A stretch of DNA of 64,000 nucleotides from contig CANGCK010000002.1 of assembly GCA_947452295.1 (NCBI GenBank), forward strand, positions 1-64,000. The letters are read 5' to 3'. The stretch comes from Sphingobacteriia bacterium. Lineage in GTDB: Bacteria > Bacteroidota > Bacteroidia > Chitinophagales > Chitinophagaceae. This document shows positions 9,678 to 19,069 of this stretch, piece after piece. The notes below the pieces were generated by a model, which saw only the letters and a program-made list of their open reading frames with translations, made no database searches and was not told where the DNA came from. A program made the translations under genes and the position numbers. Numbering within the stretch: position 1 is the stretch's first letter; each line of letters starts with the position of its first letter.

Positions 9678-10568
9678 ATGATTTATTTAATAGGAAGTAT
9701 AATATTGACTAGTTATTTAACACTGGCATTTAAGGCTTGTGAGAAATTCAATATACCCATATTTCCTGCCATAGTATTCAATTATATAACTTGTGTAGTA
9801 ACGGGTTCATTTGTAAATGGTGCGTTTCCTATTAATGCAGTAGTTGTTCATACAATTTGGTTTAAATGGGCATTTTTAATGGGCGCTTTATTCATAAGTA
9901 TTTTTAATTTGGTTGGCATCACCGCGCAAAAAAATGGTGTTGCAGTAGCTTCTGTTGCTACTAAATTGTCACTTATTATCCCTGTAATATTATCGGTCTA
10001 TTTGTACAATGAAGTAGTTGCTGGTTGGAAGTTGTTGGGTGTATTATTGGCATTAGTTGCTGTGGTGTTTACTTGTTATCCCTCCAATAATAATTTATCA
10101 AATGATAAATCTACCAATCAATCCAATGGGTTTGCATTTTTTGTTCCTCTGGTACTATTTATGGGTAGTGGATTATTAGATGCTTTAATTAATCATGTAC
10201 AGCAAAAATATGTAGACAATGCAAACAACAATGCATTTTTAATTACTGGCTTTTTTTCTGCTGCTGTAATTGGATTTTCTATTTTATTTTTCCAGTATTT
10301 GTTGAAAAAAAGAAAATTTAATTGGAACCATTTGTTTGCCGGAATCCTAATAGGCGTTCCAAATTATTTTTCGATATGGTGTTTAATTCATTTTTTAAAA
10401 CAAAGTCCATGGGAAAGTAGCGCCAGTATTCCAATGAATAATATGGGTATTGTTTTGTTTAGCACTTTAATAGCATCCGTTTTGTTTAAAGAGGCTTTAT
10501 CGAAATTAAATATGTTGGGCATTTTGTTAGCGGCAATTGCTATTTTATTGATCGCTTTTGGTAATTAA
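9678..10568 (+). CDS. EamA/DMT family transporter
   Basis: Ten or so hydrophobic helices, ATKLSLIIPVILSVYLYNEVVAGWKLLGVLLALVAV motif. Confidence 0.85.
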   Translation: MIYLIGSIILTSYLTLAFKACEKFNIPIFPAIVFNYITCVVTGSFVNGAFPINAVVVHTIWFKWAFLMGALFISIFNLVGITAQKNGVAVASVATKLSLIIPVILSVYLYNEVVAGWKLLGVLLALVAVVFTCYPSNNNLSNDKSTNQSNGFAFFVPLVLFMGSGLLDALINHVQQKYVDNANNNAFLITGFFSAAVIGFSILFFQYLLKKRKFNWNHLFAGILIGVPNYFSIWCLIHFLKQSPWESSASIPMNNMGIVLFSTLIASVLFKEALSKLNMLGILLAAIAILLIAFGN

Positions 10569-10578
10569 TTCTAATACT

Positions 10579-11340
10579 TTAAGCCTTGTTGGTAATTTTG
10601 TAAACAATTACACCTATCCATTCTTTTAATAAATATTGCCACCTTCCTAATAAAGTGATATCCGGTAATATTGAGCCCAATATATTTATTGGGTGATCTA
10701 ATATTTGAAAATTACATGGATAAGGTATTACGTCTTTGTACCCAGCTTTTTTAAATACCATCATTGCTCTCGGCATATGTAATGCAGAAGTTACTAAAAT
10801 ATATGGAGGTTTTAAGTGTAATGTATCTAATATTTTTTTTGAGTTTACTGCATTTTCAAATGTATTTCTAGAATAGCTTTCTACAATGATATCTTCTTTG
10901 GGTACGCCATTTCTTAGTAGTTGTACAAATAAAAAGCTTGCTTCAGAGGGCTCTTTCGAAAAAACATTATTACTACCACCACTAATCAATATTTTCTGCA
11001 CTTCCTTACTATGGTATAAATTAACAATTTGTATAAAACGATCTGCGTTATCACCAAAATATCCATTGAATTTTGAATCATACATCGATAATCCACCTAA
11101 TAGAATGCCAACACTGTATTGTGCTTTTGCTGGTAATTTAGTAATAGGAGGTTCCCACCACCCACTTAATTGATTATGTATCAAAGGGTTTGAAAATATG
11201 ATAGCTATAATAAATGCAGCTAGCCTGATCTTTCTTTTCCAGTAATTAGACCGGATTATAATCCCACATAATAATAAAAGTATAATCCAGTTAAGGGGGA
11301 TTAGTAAAAAGTACAATATTTTGGAGGCAATAAAAAACAT
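10579..11340 (-). CDS. YdcF/ElyC family protein (DUF218)
   Basis: ILLGGLSMYD, ILISGGS, IIVESYSRNTFENA and LVTSALHMPRAMMVF motifs. Confidence 0.9.
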   Translation of the reverse strand: MFFIASKILYFLLIPLNWIILLLLCGIIIRSNYWKRKIRLAAFIIAIIFSNPLIHNQLSGWWEPPITKLPAKAQYSVGILLGGLSMYDSKFNGYFGDNADRFIQIVNLYHSKEVQKILISGGSNNVFSKEPSEASFLFVQLLRNGVPKEDIIVESYSRNTFENAVNSKKILDTLHLKPPYILVTSALHMPRAMMVFKKAGYKDVIPYPCNFQILDHPINILGSILPDITLLGRWQYLLKEWIGVIVYKITNKA

Positions 11341-11343
11341 ATA

Positions 11344-12240
11344 CTATTTGTTAAAAACATTACTCACCACTAATTCTTTACTACCTCCAGCATAGTTGTA
11401 AAATCCTTCTCCTGATTTAACGCCTAATTTTCCGGCGGTTACCATATTGGTTAATAATGGGCAAGGTGCATATTTAGTATTTCCATATCCAGTATATAGC
11501 ACATGTAAAATACTCAGGCAAACATCTAATCCAATAAAATCTGCTAATTGTAATGGCCCCATTGGGTGTGCCATGCCTAATTTCATAATCGTATCTATCG
11601 ATTCTACACTCGCAATCCCCTCGTACAAGCTATAAATGGCTTCATTAATCATCGGCATCAATATCTTATTGGCAATGAATCCGGGATAATCGTTAACAAC
11701 GCAAGGCGTTTTTCCTAGTTTGATGCTTAGTTCAACAATAGTATTTGTAACTGTTTTTTGAGTAGAAAATCCGTTAATAATTTCTACCAACTTCATCACA
11801 GGAACTGGATTCATAAAGTGCATGCCAATAACTTGCTCGGGGCGTTGTGTTGCTGCTGCTATTTGAGTAATAGATATCGACGAGGTGTTACTGGCCAAAA
11901 TTGCTTCTTTTGGTGCTGCTACATCGATTTCCTTGAAAATACTTGTTTTTAAGGCAGTGTTTTCAGTTGCTGCTTCTATCACTAAATGAGCTATAGACAC
12001 ACCAGATGAAATACTTGTATCTGTACATAAATTGGACAAGGTAATGACTTTGTCTTCTTCTTTAATAATGCCTTTATTTATTTGGCGATCTAAATTCTTG
12101 CCAATTGTTTGTATTGCTTTGTCTAATTGTGCTTGATGTAAATCAACTAAAACTACTTTAAACCCGGCTTGTGCAAATACATGTGCAATGCCATTTCCCA
12201 TTGTACCTGCACCTATTACAGAAATATTTTGTATGGTCAT
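11344..12240 (-). CDS. 3-hydroxybutyryl-CoA dehydrogenase family protein
   Basis: ISVIGAGTMGNGIAHVFAQAGF, ASNTSSISIT, GMHFMNPVPVMKLVEII and NKILMPMINEAI. Confidence 0.93.
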   Translation of the reverse strand: MTIQNISVIGAGTMGNGIAHVFAQAGFKVVLVDLHQAQLDKAIQTIGKNLDRQINKGIIKEEDKVITLSNLCTDTSISSGVSIAHLVIEAATENTALKTSIFKEIDVAAPKEAILASNTSSISITQIAAATQRPEQVIGMHFMNPVPVMKLVEIINGFSTQKTVTNTIVELSIKLGKTPCVVNDYPGFIANKILMPMINEAIYSLYEGIASVESIDTIMKLGMAHPMGPLQLADFIGLDVCLSILHVLYTGYGNTKYAPCPLLTNMVTAGKLGVKSGEGFYNYAGGSKELVVSNVFNK

Positions 12241-12261
12241 ACTGTTTCTTTAGTCCTATAA

Positions 12262-12915
12262 TTATTTTTTTCGCTTAAAGTCTCCTCTTTTCCATGCACT
12301 GATAAAATCGGCCCAAGCCGCAGGGTTTAATACGTTCATTGGGGGTACTTGGCCTGCATAATAATACTTATTGGCTTGTTGCCTAATTTGGTAGTTGATG
12401 GCTTCTCGCCCGTCAGACGGGAGTGTTTTCATGATAACACTCAACATTTCAGGACTGGTATTTTTTCTAGCTATTTCATATGCATCATCTGGAACTCGAT
12501 TATTTACAAAATCTCTCTCAAACTGTTCCCTAGTTGGTCTTGGTTTTAATATGGTAGCCGGTAAATAGGTTGTATCATTAACCAAAAGCTGAATCACACT
12601 ATATTGATTTTCTTTCAAATTAGCCGGAATGGTAATGGTATTGTTTTTAAATCCAATACTCGAAAAAGTAATTTTATCACCCTTCATTACTGCAATTGAA
12701 AATACGCCATCGTATGAGGCAATAGTGCCTCTTCCCCGGCCTTCAACAATAATACTTGCCGCTGGTATCCCTCTTAAGCTATCTGCGGTCATAACCACTC
12801 CAAATAATTGCACAATAGAATCTTTATATGGATTGGTTAATTCTTGTGCAGACAGTTTATTTGCGTAACAAAAAAACAGTACGAGTGGGAGGTAAAAAAG
12901 TATTTTTTTATTCAT
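12262..12915 (-). CDS. Secreted protein with carboxypeptidase-regulatory-like domain
   Basis: Signal peptide, then LFGVVMTADSLRGIPAASIIVEGRGRGTIASYDGVFSIAVMKGDKITFSSIGF. Confidence 0.85.
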   Translation of the reverse strand: MNKKILFYLPLVLFFCYANKLSAQELTNPYKDSIVQLFGVVMTADSLRGIPAASIIVEGRGRGTIASYDGVFSIAVMKGDKITFSSIGFKNNTITIPANLKENQYSVIQLLVNDTTYLPATILKPRPTREQFERDFVNNRVPDDAYEIARKNTSPEMLSVIMKTLPSDGREAINYQIRQQANKYYYAGQVPPMNVLNPAAWADFISAWKRGDFKRKK

Positions 12916-12938
12916 AATTGCTTTTACTGTAACGGCTA

Positions 12939-12946
12939 CAAATGTA
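12939..12946 (-). promoter_or_regulatory. TAnnTTTG box (TACATTTG)
   Basis: CAAATGTA on + strand, about 24 bp upstream of the 12262-12915 gene. Confidence 0.55.
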
Positions 12947-13007
12947 CAATTTTGCTCCGTTTTTATTTAATATACCTATTTCGCAACAAAGTAAGGCGCT
13001 TGAATGC

Positions 13008-13015
13008 TAACTTTG
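13008..13015 (+). promoter_or_regulatory. TAnnTTTG box (TAACTTTG) upstream of Mrp
   Basis: 38 bp upstream of ATG at 13053. Confidence 0.55.
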
Positions 13016-13052
13016 CACCTGAATTTCTTTTTTAACAAAAACTTTCAGGATA

Positions 13053-14150
13053 ATGATGACTACCGAAGATATATTAAAAGCCCTCAGTAATGTGCAGGAA
13101 CCCGACTTAGGTAAGGATTTAGTTACGTTGAATATGGTTAAGGATATAGCCATTGATGGGAATAATGTAAGTTTTACCATTGTATTAACCACGCCAGCAT
13201 GTCCGATGAAGGACATGATGCAGCGTGCCAGTGAAAATGCAATTAAATTGTTGGTGAATAAATCTGCTCAGGTTACGGTGAATTTTACTGCCAACACGTC
13301 TTCTATTCGAAAAGATAACCAACAAACACTTTCGGGTGTTAAAAATATCATAGCTGTGGTAAGTGGTAAAGGTGGGGTAGGTAAAAGTACTGTATCCGCT
13401 AACCTTGCATTGGCACTGGCCGAGGGTGGCGCCTCTGTGGGATTAATGGATGCCGATATTTATGGACCTAGTGTACCAATAATGTTTGGAGTTAGGGGGG
13501 AAAGGCCAATGATGAAAGATGTTGAGGGTAAAGGAGTTATTTTACCACTTGATAAGTTTGGCATTAAATTAATGAGTATTGGATTATTGGTGGATGAAAA
13601 AAATGCTGTTGTTTGGCGTGGTCCAATGGCAAGTAGCGCAATACGACAATTTGTAACTGATGTAGATTGGGGTGAATTAGATTATTTAGTAATTGATATG
13701 CCTCCAGGTACCGGTGATATTCACCTTACTTTGATGCAAACTGTTCCTGTAACAGGTGTAGTAGTAGTTACTACCCCTCAAAATGTTGCCTTAGCTGATG
13801 CTAAAAAAGCTATTGCCATGTTTGGACAAGCTCAAATTAATGTACCTATCATTGGATTGGTAGAAAATATGGCTTATTTCACTCCTGCTGAATTGCCTAA
13901 CAATAAATATTTCTTATTTGGTAAAGAAGGGGGGAAAAACCTCGCAGAAGAATATGATTTACCTTTTTTAGGACAAATTCCGTTGGTACAATCAATTAGA
14001 GAAGGAGGTGACGAGGGTATTCCTGCAATGGTAGGAAGTGATCAATTAAGTCAAGAAGCTTTTAGAAGCTTCACAGCTTTAGCAGTAAGAAGTATTGCCC
14101 TCCGAAATGCAAATATGCCTACCACAAAAGTGATTGAAATGGTTGAATAA
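13053..14150 (+). CDS. Mrp/NBP35 family ATP-binding protein with N-terminal DUF59-like domain
   Basis: VVSGKGGVGKSTVSANLALAL deviant Walker A; DADIYGPSVPIMFG; DYLVIDMPPGTGD. Confidence 0.95.
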   Translation: MMTTEDILKALSNVQEPDLGKDLVTLNMVKDIAIDGNNVSFTIVLTTPACPMKDMMQRASENAIKLLVNKSAQVTVNFTANTSSIRKDNQQTLSGVKNIIAVVSGKGGVGKSTVSANLALALAEGGASVGLMDADIYGPSVPIMFGVRGERPMMKDVEGKGVILPLDKFGIKLMSIGLLVDEKNAVVWRGPMASSAIRQFVTDVDWGELDYLVIDMPPGTGDIHLTLMQTVPVTGVVVVTTPQNVALADAKKAIAMFGQAQINVPIIGLVENMAYFTPAELPNNKYFLFGKEGGKNLAEEYDLPFLGQIPLVQSIREGGDEGIPAMVGSDQLSQEAFRSFTALAVRSIALRNANMPTTKVIEMVE

Positions 14151-14158
14151 TTTATTGT

Positions 14159-14782
14159 ATGTATAATATTTCATATTTCAAAGCAAATGACCCTGCCGAT
14201 GTGCTGGCTTTTATGAAAGCACATCCTTTTGTAGTATTGTGCGGAGTTGCTGAAAACGGAATGCCTGTTGCAACCCATTTGCCGGTAATGATAGTAGAAC
14301 GCAACGATCGACTATTTTTACAAGCACATGCTATGCGTAATCAAAAACATACCATCGCTTTTGAAAACAATCCCAATGTATTAGTTATATTTCAGGGAGC
14401 CCATAGTTATATAAGTGCTCAATTATACAATCCTAAAAATGTGGCAAGTACTTGGAATTATTCAGCAGTTCATGCCAATGGTTTATTGCGATTATTAAGT
14501 GATACAGATCTTTATCACATACTTCAAAAACTTACCAATCATTTCGAAGGAAGTAACAATTCCCCTGCATCATTTGAAAATTTGGAGGAAAATTATATCA
14601 GGGAAAATATGAAAGCCATTGTGGGCTTTGAAATTGAAATAACCCATCTGCAACATGTGTTTAAACTGAGCCAGAATAAAAGTGCTGACACTAAAGATAG
14701 TATCATACATCATTTAGCAAATGGAAGTGCCAATGCGCAAGAAGTTGCTAGCGAAATGAAAAAATCTTTCAAAAATGATTAA
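14159..14782 (+). CDS. PaiB-like FMN-binding negative transcriptional regulator
   Basis: LFLQAHAMRNQKHTIAFENNPNVLVIFQGAHSYISAQLY and ASTWNYSAVHANG. Confidence 0.88.
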   Translation: MYNISYFKANDPADVLAFMKAHPFVVLCGVAENGMPVATHLPVMIVERNDRLFLQAHAMRNQKHTIAFENNPNVLVIFQGAHSYISAQLYNPKNVASTWNYSAVHANGLLRLLSDTDLYHILQKLTNHFEGSNNSPASFENLEENYIRENMKAIVGFEIEITHLQHVFKLSQNKSADTKDSIIHHLANGSANAQEVASEMKKSFKND

Positions 14783-15701
14783 TACAGTATATCAATATAT
14801 TTCATTGCCTTTTTTGTTGATTTTGTTTGCAGCATGTAAACCAGTAAATAGAACTATGCACACAATGCCTTCTGTTAAAATTTTCAATACCCAAGGTCAT
14901 AGAGGATGCAGGGGCTTAATGCCAGAAAATACGATACCTGCTATGCTTCATGCGATAGACTTGGGTGTTACCACTTTAGAAACTGATGCAATAATTACAA
15001 AAGATAAAAAAGTAGTATTGAGCCATGAACCATTTTTTAATCATGAGATTACTACAAAGTCTAGCGGACAAGCTGTAACCGAATTGGAAGAAAAGTCGTT
15101 GAATATTTATACTATGACTTATGACGCAGTTAAATTGTTTGATGTTGGGTTGAAACCTCATCCCCGCTTTAAACAACAAAAAAAACTAGCTGTTAAGAAG
15201 CCTTTGTTAGAAGACATGATAGATGCAGCTGAAGCTTATTGCATTAGTCAACATAAAAATCCTATTTATTATAATATTGAAACAAAATCTCAACCAAAAA
15301 CAGACAATATTTTTCATCCTGAACCTGCAGAGTTTGTAGAGTTATTGGTGGCTGTTATTGGTTCAAAACATATCGAGAATCGAGTAACCATTCAATCGTT
15401 CGATATAAGAACACTTCAATACTTGCATAAAAAATATCCATCAATTCATACAGCTTTATTGATTGAAGACTTCGATAAAAAATCATTTACCCAACAAATT
15501 GCACAACTAGGTTTTAATCCAACTATATATAGCCCACATTTTTCTTTGGTAAATAATGAGCTCATTAAAAGTTGTCAGCATAATGGGATTAAAATACTTC
15601 CATGGACGGTAAATGATTTAGCAAAAATGCAACAGTTGAAAGACATGGGTACAGATGGTGTTATTTCCGATTATCCTAACCTTTTTGCATCTTTAAAATA
15701 G
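14775..15701 (+). CDS. Glycerophosphodiester phosphodiesterase, predicted lipoprotein
   Basis: Lipobox FAACKP; NTQGHRGCRGLMPENTIPAMLHAIDLGVTTLETDAIITKDKKVVLSHEP. Confidence 0.93.
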   Translation: MINTVYQYISLPFLLILFAACKPVNRTMHTMPSVKIFNTQGHRGCRGLMPENTIPAMLHAIDLGVTTLETDAIITKDKKVVLSHEPFFNHEITTKSSGQAVTELEEKSLNIYTMTYDAVKLFDVGLKPHPRFKQQKKLAVKKPLLEDMIDAAEAYCISQHKNPIYYNIETKSQPKTDNIFHPEPAEFVELLVAVIGSKHIENRVTIQSFDIRTLQYLHKKYPSIHTALLIEDFDKKSFTQQIAQLGFNPTIYSPHFSLVNNELIKSCQHNGIKILPWTVNDLAKMQQLKDMGTDGVISDYPNLFASLK

Positions 15702-15740
15702 AAATTAAATTTTATTTAATATTGTTCATCAATCGATAAA

Positions 15741-16430
15741 ATGAAAAAAATTATTATTACACTAGATGGATATTCTTCTTGCGGCAAAAGTACATTGGCA
15801 AAGGAAATGGCTCATGCGTTGAATTATGTATTTATTGATAGTGGTGCAATGTACAGAGCTATAACATTGTATTTTTTAAGGAACCATATTAATTGGAATG
15901 ATGATGCAGAAGTGCAAGAAGCTTTGAAAGAAATCAATCTAGATTTTGATTATAATACTACTACAGGAACAAGTGATATGTTGTTGAATGATGAAAATGT
16001 AGAAGTACTTATAAGAGATATGCTGGTGAGTGAGCATGTAAGCGAAGTGGCCGCTAACCAATATGTGCGAAATTTTGGCGTAACTCAACAGCAGAAAATG
16101 GGAGAGAAAAAAGGAATTGTAATGGATGGGAGAGACATAGGCACTACCGTTTTTCCCAATGCGGAATTAAAAATATTTGTAACAGCCGATCCTGCAATAA
16201 GGGTAGAACGAAGATTCAAAGAATTATTTGCTAAGAATCCCAATATTTCGGTGGAAGAGGTGAAAACAAATTTAGAAATGCGCGATTATATCGACAGTAA
16301 TAGGGAGTTCAGTCCATTGAGAAAAGCAGAAGATGCTATTGTGCTAGATAATAGTAATTTAACAAGAGAAGAGCAGCTTAGGACTGCTCTTCAATGGGTA
16401 AATAATAAAATAAATGAGTTGGTTAAATAA
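15741..16430 (+). CDS. cmk: Cytidylate kinase
   Basis: ITLDGYSSCGKSTLAKEMA, DSGAMYRAITLYFL and VMDGRDIGTTVFPNAELKIFVTA. Confidence 0.95.
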   Translation: MKKIIITLDGYSSCGKSTLAKEMAHALNYVFIDSGAMYRAITLYFLRNHINWNDDAEVQEALKEINLDFDYNTTTGTSDMLLNDENVEVLIRDMLVSEHVSEVAANQYVRNFGVTQQQKMGEKKGIVMDGRDIGTTVFPNAELKIFVTADPAIRVERRFKELFAKNPNISVEEVKTNLEMRDYIDSNREFSPLRKAEDAIVLDNSNLTREEQLRTALQWVNNKINELVK

Positions 16431-17613
16431 TTTGCTCAGTTATTTTACCGGTTGTTTTATGTTTTAGAATTAGTTTTTTAGTACCATAGTGCGTCATTTC
16501 TTCTTTAATTAAGTAATGATCATTATCGTAAGACACTAAATGGCTTTCTTTAGTTAAACCAGTTTTTCCTCTCCAAATATCTAATAATACAGGCTCCCAT
16601 ATTTTAGACTTTGCAGATTTATAGGCTGCATCTAAAATAGCATTTACGACATAGCCGTCATAAAATGTTTCTTTAGGATCTTTTCCATTTTCTTTAGCAT
16701 TGAACATGTCCATAAACATGTGATTATAGCCCAATTCATTGAGCTCGTCTCCAACTGGAAATAGCCATCCTGTATTACTTTCGGCTTTTTCTGCTACATA
16801 ATCGCCACCCTTTCCTGTTGTGAACATATCAAAGCCTGTTCGTAAAAAACTATTGATCCAAATGGTTCCTTCTGAACCCATTACCTCATCCCGTAAATCT
16901 AACCCACCTCTGAATGTCCAGCTAACTTCAAATTGCCCAATTGCACCGTTTTCATATTTCACCAAGCCAATGGCATGGTCTTCTGCATCAATGGGTTTTA
17001 CTTGTGTATCGGCCCAGCACATTACTTCAATAGGTTTTATATCTTTTCCAATATAACTCCGCGTGATTTCTACGCAGTGGCAGCCTAAATCTAAAATGCA
17101 GCCTCCGCCAGCTTGTTCAATATCCCAAAACCACTCGCTATGCGGACCAGGATGTGTTTCACGCGATTTAGCCCACAAAATCCTGCCAAGTGCTCCATTT
17201 TGAACACTTTCGTTGGCTTTAATAAATTTGGGGGTATAAACAAGGTCTTCTAAGTATCCATTAAAAATACCGGCAGCTTCAACAGCTTCTAACATTCTTT
17301 TGGCTTCCTCGGCATTTCTACCCAACGGTTTAGTTGTCATCACTGCTTTTTTATGTTTACAACATAACATAACAGCTTCTTCATGTAAATTATTTGGAAG
17401 TGCAATACAAACAATATCAACATCAGCCCTGGAGATGGCTTCCTCCATATTGGTAGTCCAATGTGTACAACCATAATCAGCTGCAAATTTACCTGCACTT
17501 TCTGCTCTTCTAGAGTATATACTCACTATTTTATCTCTGCTTCTATATCCTTGAAGTGAATCGGCATAAAACCGACCAATAAAACCCGAACCTAACATTG
17601 CGATGCGTTGCAT
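16423..17613 (-). CDS. Gfo/Idh/MocA family oxidoreductase
   Basis: IAMLGSGFIGRFYADSL Rossmann motif, MTTKPLGRNAEEAKRMLE, GGCILDLGCHCVEITR. Confidence 0.93.
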   Translation of the reverse strand: MQRIAMLGSGFIGRFYADSLQGYRSRDKIVSIYSRRAESAGKFAADYGCTHWTTNMEEAISRADVDIVCIALPNNLHEEAVMLCCKHKKAVMTTKPLGRNAEEAKRMLEAVEAAGIFNGYLEDLVYTPKFIKANESVQNGALGRILWAKSRETHPGPHSEWFWDIEQAGGGCILDLGCHCVEITRSYIGKDIKPIEVMCWADTQVKPIDAEDHAIGLVKYENGAIGQFEVSWTFRGGLDLRDEVMGSEGTIWINSFLRTGFDMFTTGKGGDYVAEKAESNTGWLFPVGDELNELGYNHMFMDMFNAKENGKDPKETFYDGYVVNAILDAAYKSAKSKIWEPVLLDIWRGKTGLTKESHLVSYDNDHYLIKEEMTHYGTKKLILKHKTTGKITEQII

Positions 17614-17695
17614 AAAAGTTAAAAATTTAAAATTAAAAAGTTAAAACTCACAATAAGCGCCAAATTTATTGACTGCTAATTGTAATATAAATAAT

Positions 17696-18919
17696 TTAAG
17701 CAGCTTCCGTTTTCTTTTCTTTAAAGAATGCAATAAATGCAACTAAAACTACTGCTGCAATAATTGCCGGGTACATCCAAATAGATTGCCAGTTATGGCT
17801 AACAACTTCTTTTTTGGTTAACAAATCAATTGTTTTGGTTGAATATTTATTAGATACAAAACCGCTGTAGTTGGTGCCAATAAACATTCCTACTCCATAG
17901 GTGGCAAAAGTGAATAAGCTCTGTGCAGCATTTTTAATCTTTGCACCAGCTTTATTTTCTGTATACATATATCCTGTAACAAAGAAAAAGTCGTAACAGA
18001 TACCGTGTAAAATAATACCTGCATATAATAAAGCAACATGAGTGTTGCCGTAGGCAAAACAAACGTAACGCAATACCCACGCCGACATACCAAAGATCAA
18101 CATATTTTTTACCCCTATTTTATAAAATAAAAATGGAATTGCTAAAATAAATAGTGCCTCCGACATCTGCCCCATCGACATTTTTCCTGGGGTACTTTCA
18201 CCAAAAAATTCTTTTAAATAAGAGCCTGCAAATCCGTAATAAAAAGAAAGTGGAATGCAAATTAATATGGCAGCAACAAAGAAAATACTGTAAGCCCTGC
18301 TTTTAAACAACACAAAAGCATCTGCGCCAAAAATGGCTCCTAATGAGCTGCTGCTTGAATCTGATTTTGGTGGCGTGTTGGGTAATAAAAAACTAAAGAT
18401 GCCCAATAAAGCAGAACAACCTGCGGCAATATTAAAAGTCATTGGTTGATCGGTAATTTGCAAAGAAGAAATTACTAAACCAGCTACAATCCAGCCAAGT
18501 GTTCCAAATACGCGAATCCAAGGAAATTGTTTTCCGGGGTCTGTCATTTGAGCAAAAGCAACACTATTGCTTAAAGCAATAGTAGGCATATATAGTAGAG
18601 AATAAGCCAAAATTACCCAATAAAAACCTGAAGTATGCGCCATTTGTGTTGCATAAAAAAGTAGTGCAGCTCCAATTAGGTGCAATACGCCCATGATTTT
18701 CTGCGCAGCAAAATATCGGTCCGCAATCATTCCTACAAAGAAGGGAGAAATAATGGTAGCAATTGCACCAGCTCCATATACAGCACCTTTAGCAACATCT
18801 ACATCTTGTCCTGCAAAAGCTTGATCCATATAAGGACCCATTGTAACATACCAAGCTCCCCAAATATAATATTGTAAAAACATCATTATTGCGAGCGAAA
18901 TACCGGTTTTCATTTTCAT
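17696..18919 (-). CDS. MFS transporter, NupG-like nucleoside:H+ symporter family
   Basis: 12-TM profile; MMFLQYYIWGAWYVTMGPYM, MPTIALSNSVAFAQM, FPWIRVFGTLGWIVAG. Confidence 0.88.
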   Translation of the reverse strand: MKMKTGISLAIMMFLQYYIWGAWYVTMGPYMDQAFAGQDVDVAKGAVYGAGAIATIISPFFVGMIADRYFAAQKIMGVLHLIGAALLFYATQMAHTSGFYWVILAYSLLYMPTIALSNSVAFAQMTDPGKQFPWIRVFGTLGWIVAGLVISSLQITDQPMTFNIAAGCSALLGIFSFLLPNTPPKSDSSSSSLGAIFGADAFVLFKSRAYSIFFVAAILICIPLSFYYGFAGSYLKEFFGESTPGKMSMGQMSEALFILAIPFLFYKIGVKNMLIFGMSAWVLRYVCFAYGNTHVALLYAGIILHGICYDFFFVTGYMYTENKAGAKIKNAAQSLFTFATYGVGMFIGTNYSGFVSNKYSTKTIDLLTKKEVVSHNWQSIWMYPAIIAAVVLVAFIAFFKEKKTEAA

Positions 18920-18979
18920 ATGGTAATCGTTTTAGTATGTCGAATATAAACGATTATTTTCAAAGTTCACATTCAAAAT

Positions 18980-19069
18980 TGTCACTTCCTTTTACCTTTT
19001 GAATTCTTTGATTTTTATTTTTCCCTTTTCCCTTTTCCTTTTTGAATTTTGCCTTTTGAATTTTTACTT
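18980..19069. repeat. Low-complexity heptad-like intergenic repeat
   Basis: Degenerate runs of TTTTGAA/TTTTCCC/TTTTGCC; contains GCCTTTTGAATTTTTACTTTTAAAGTG. Confidence 0.6.
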
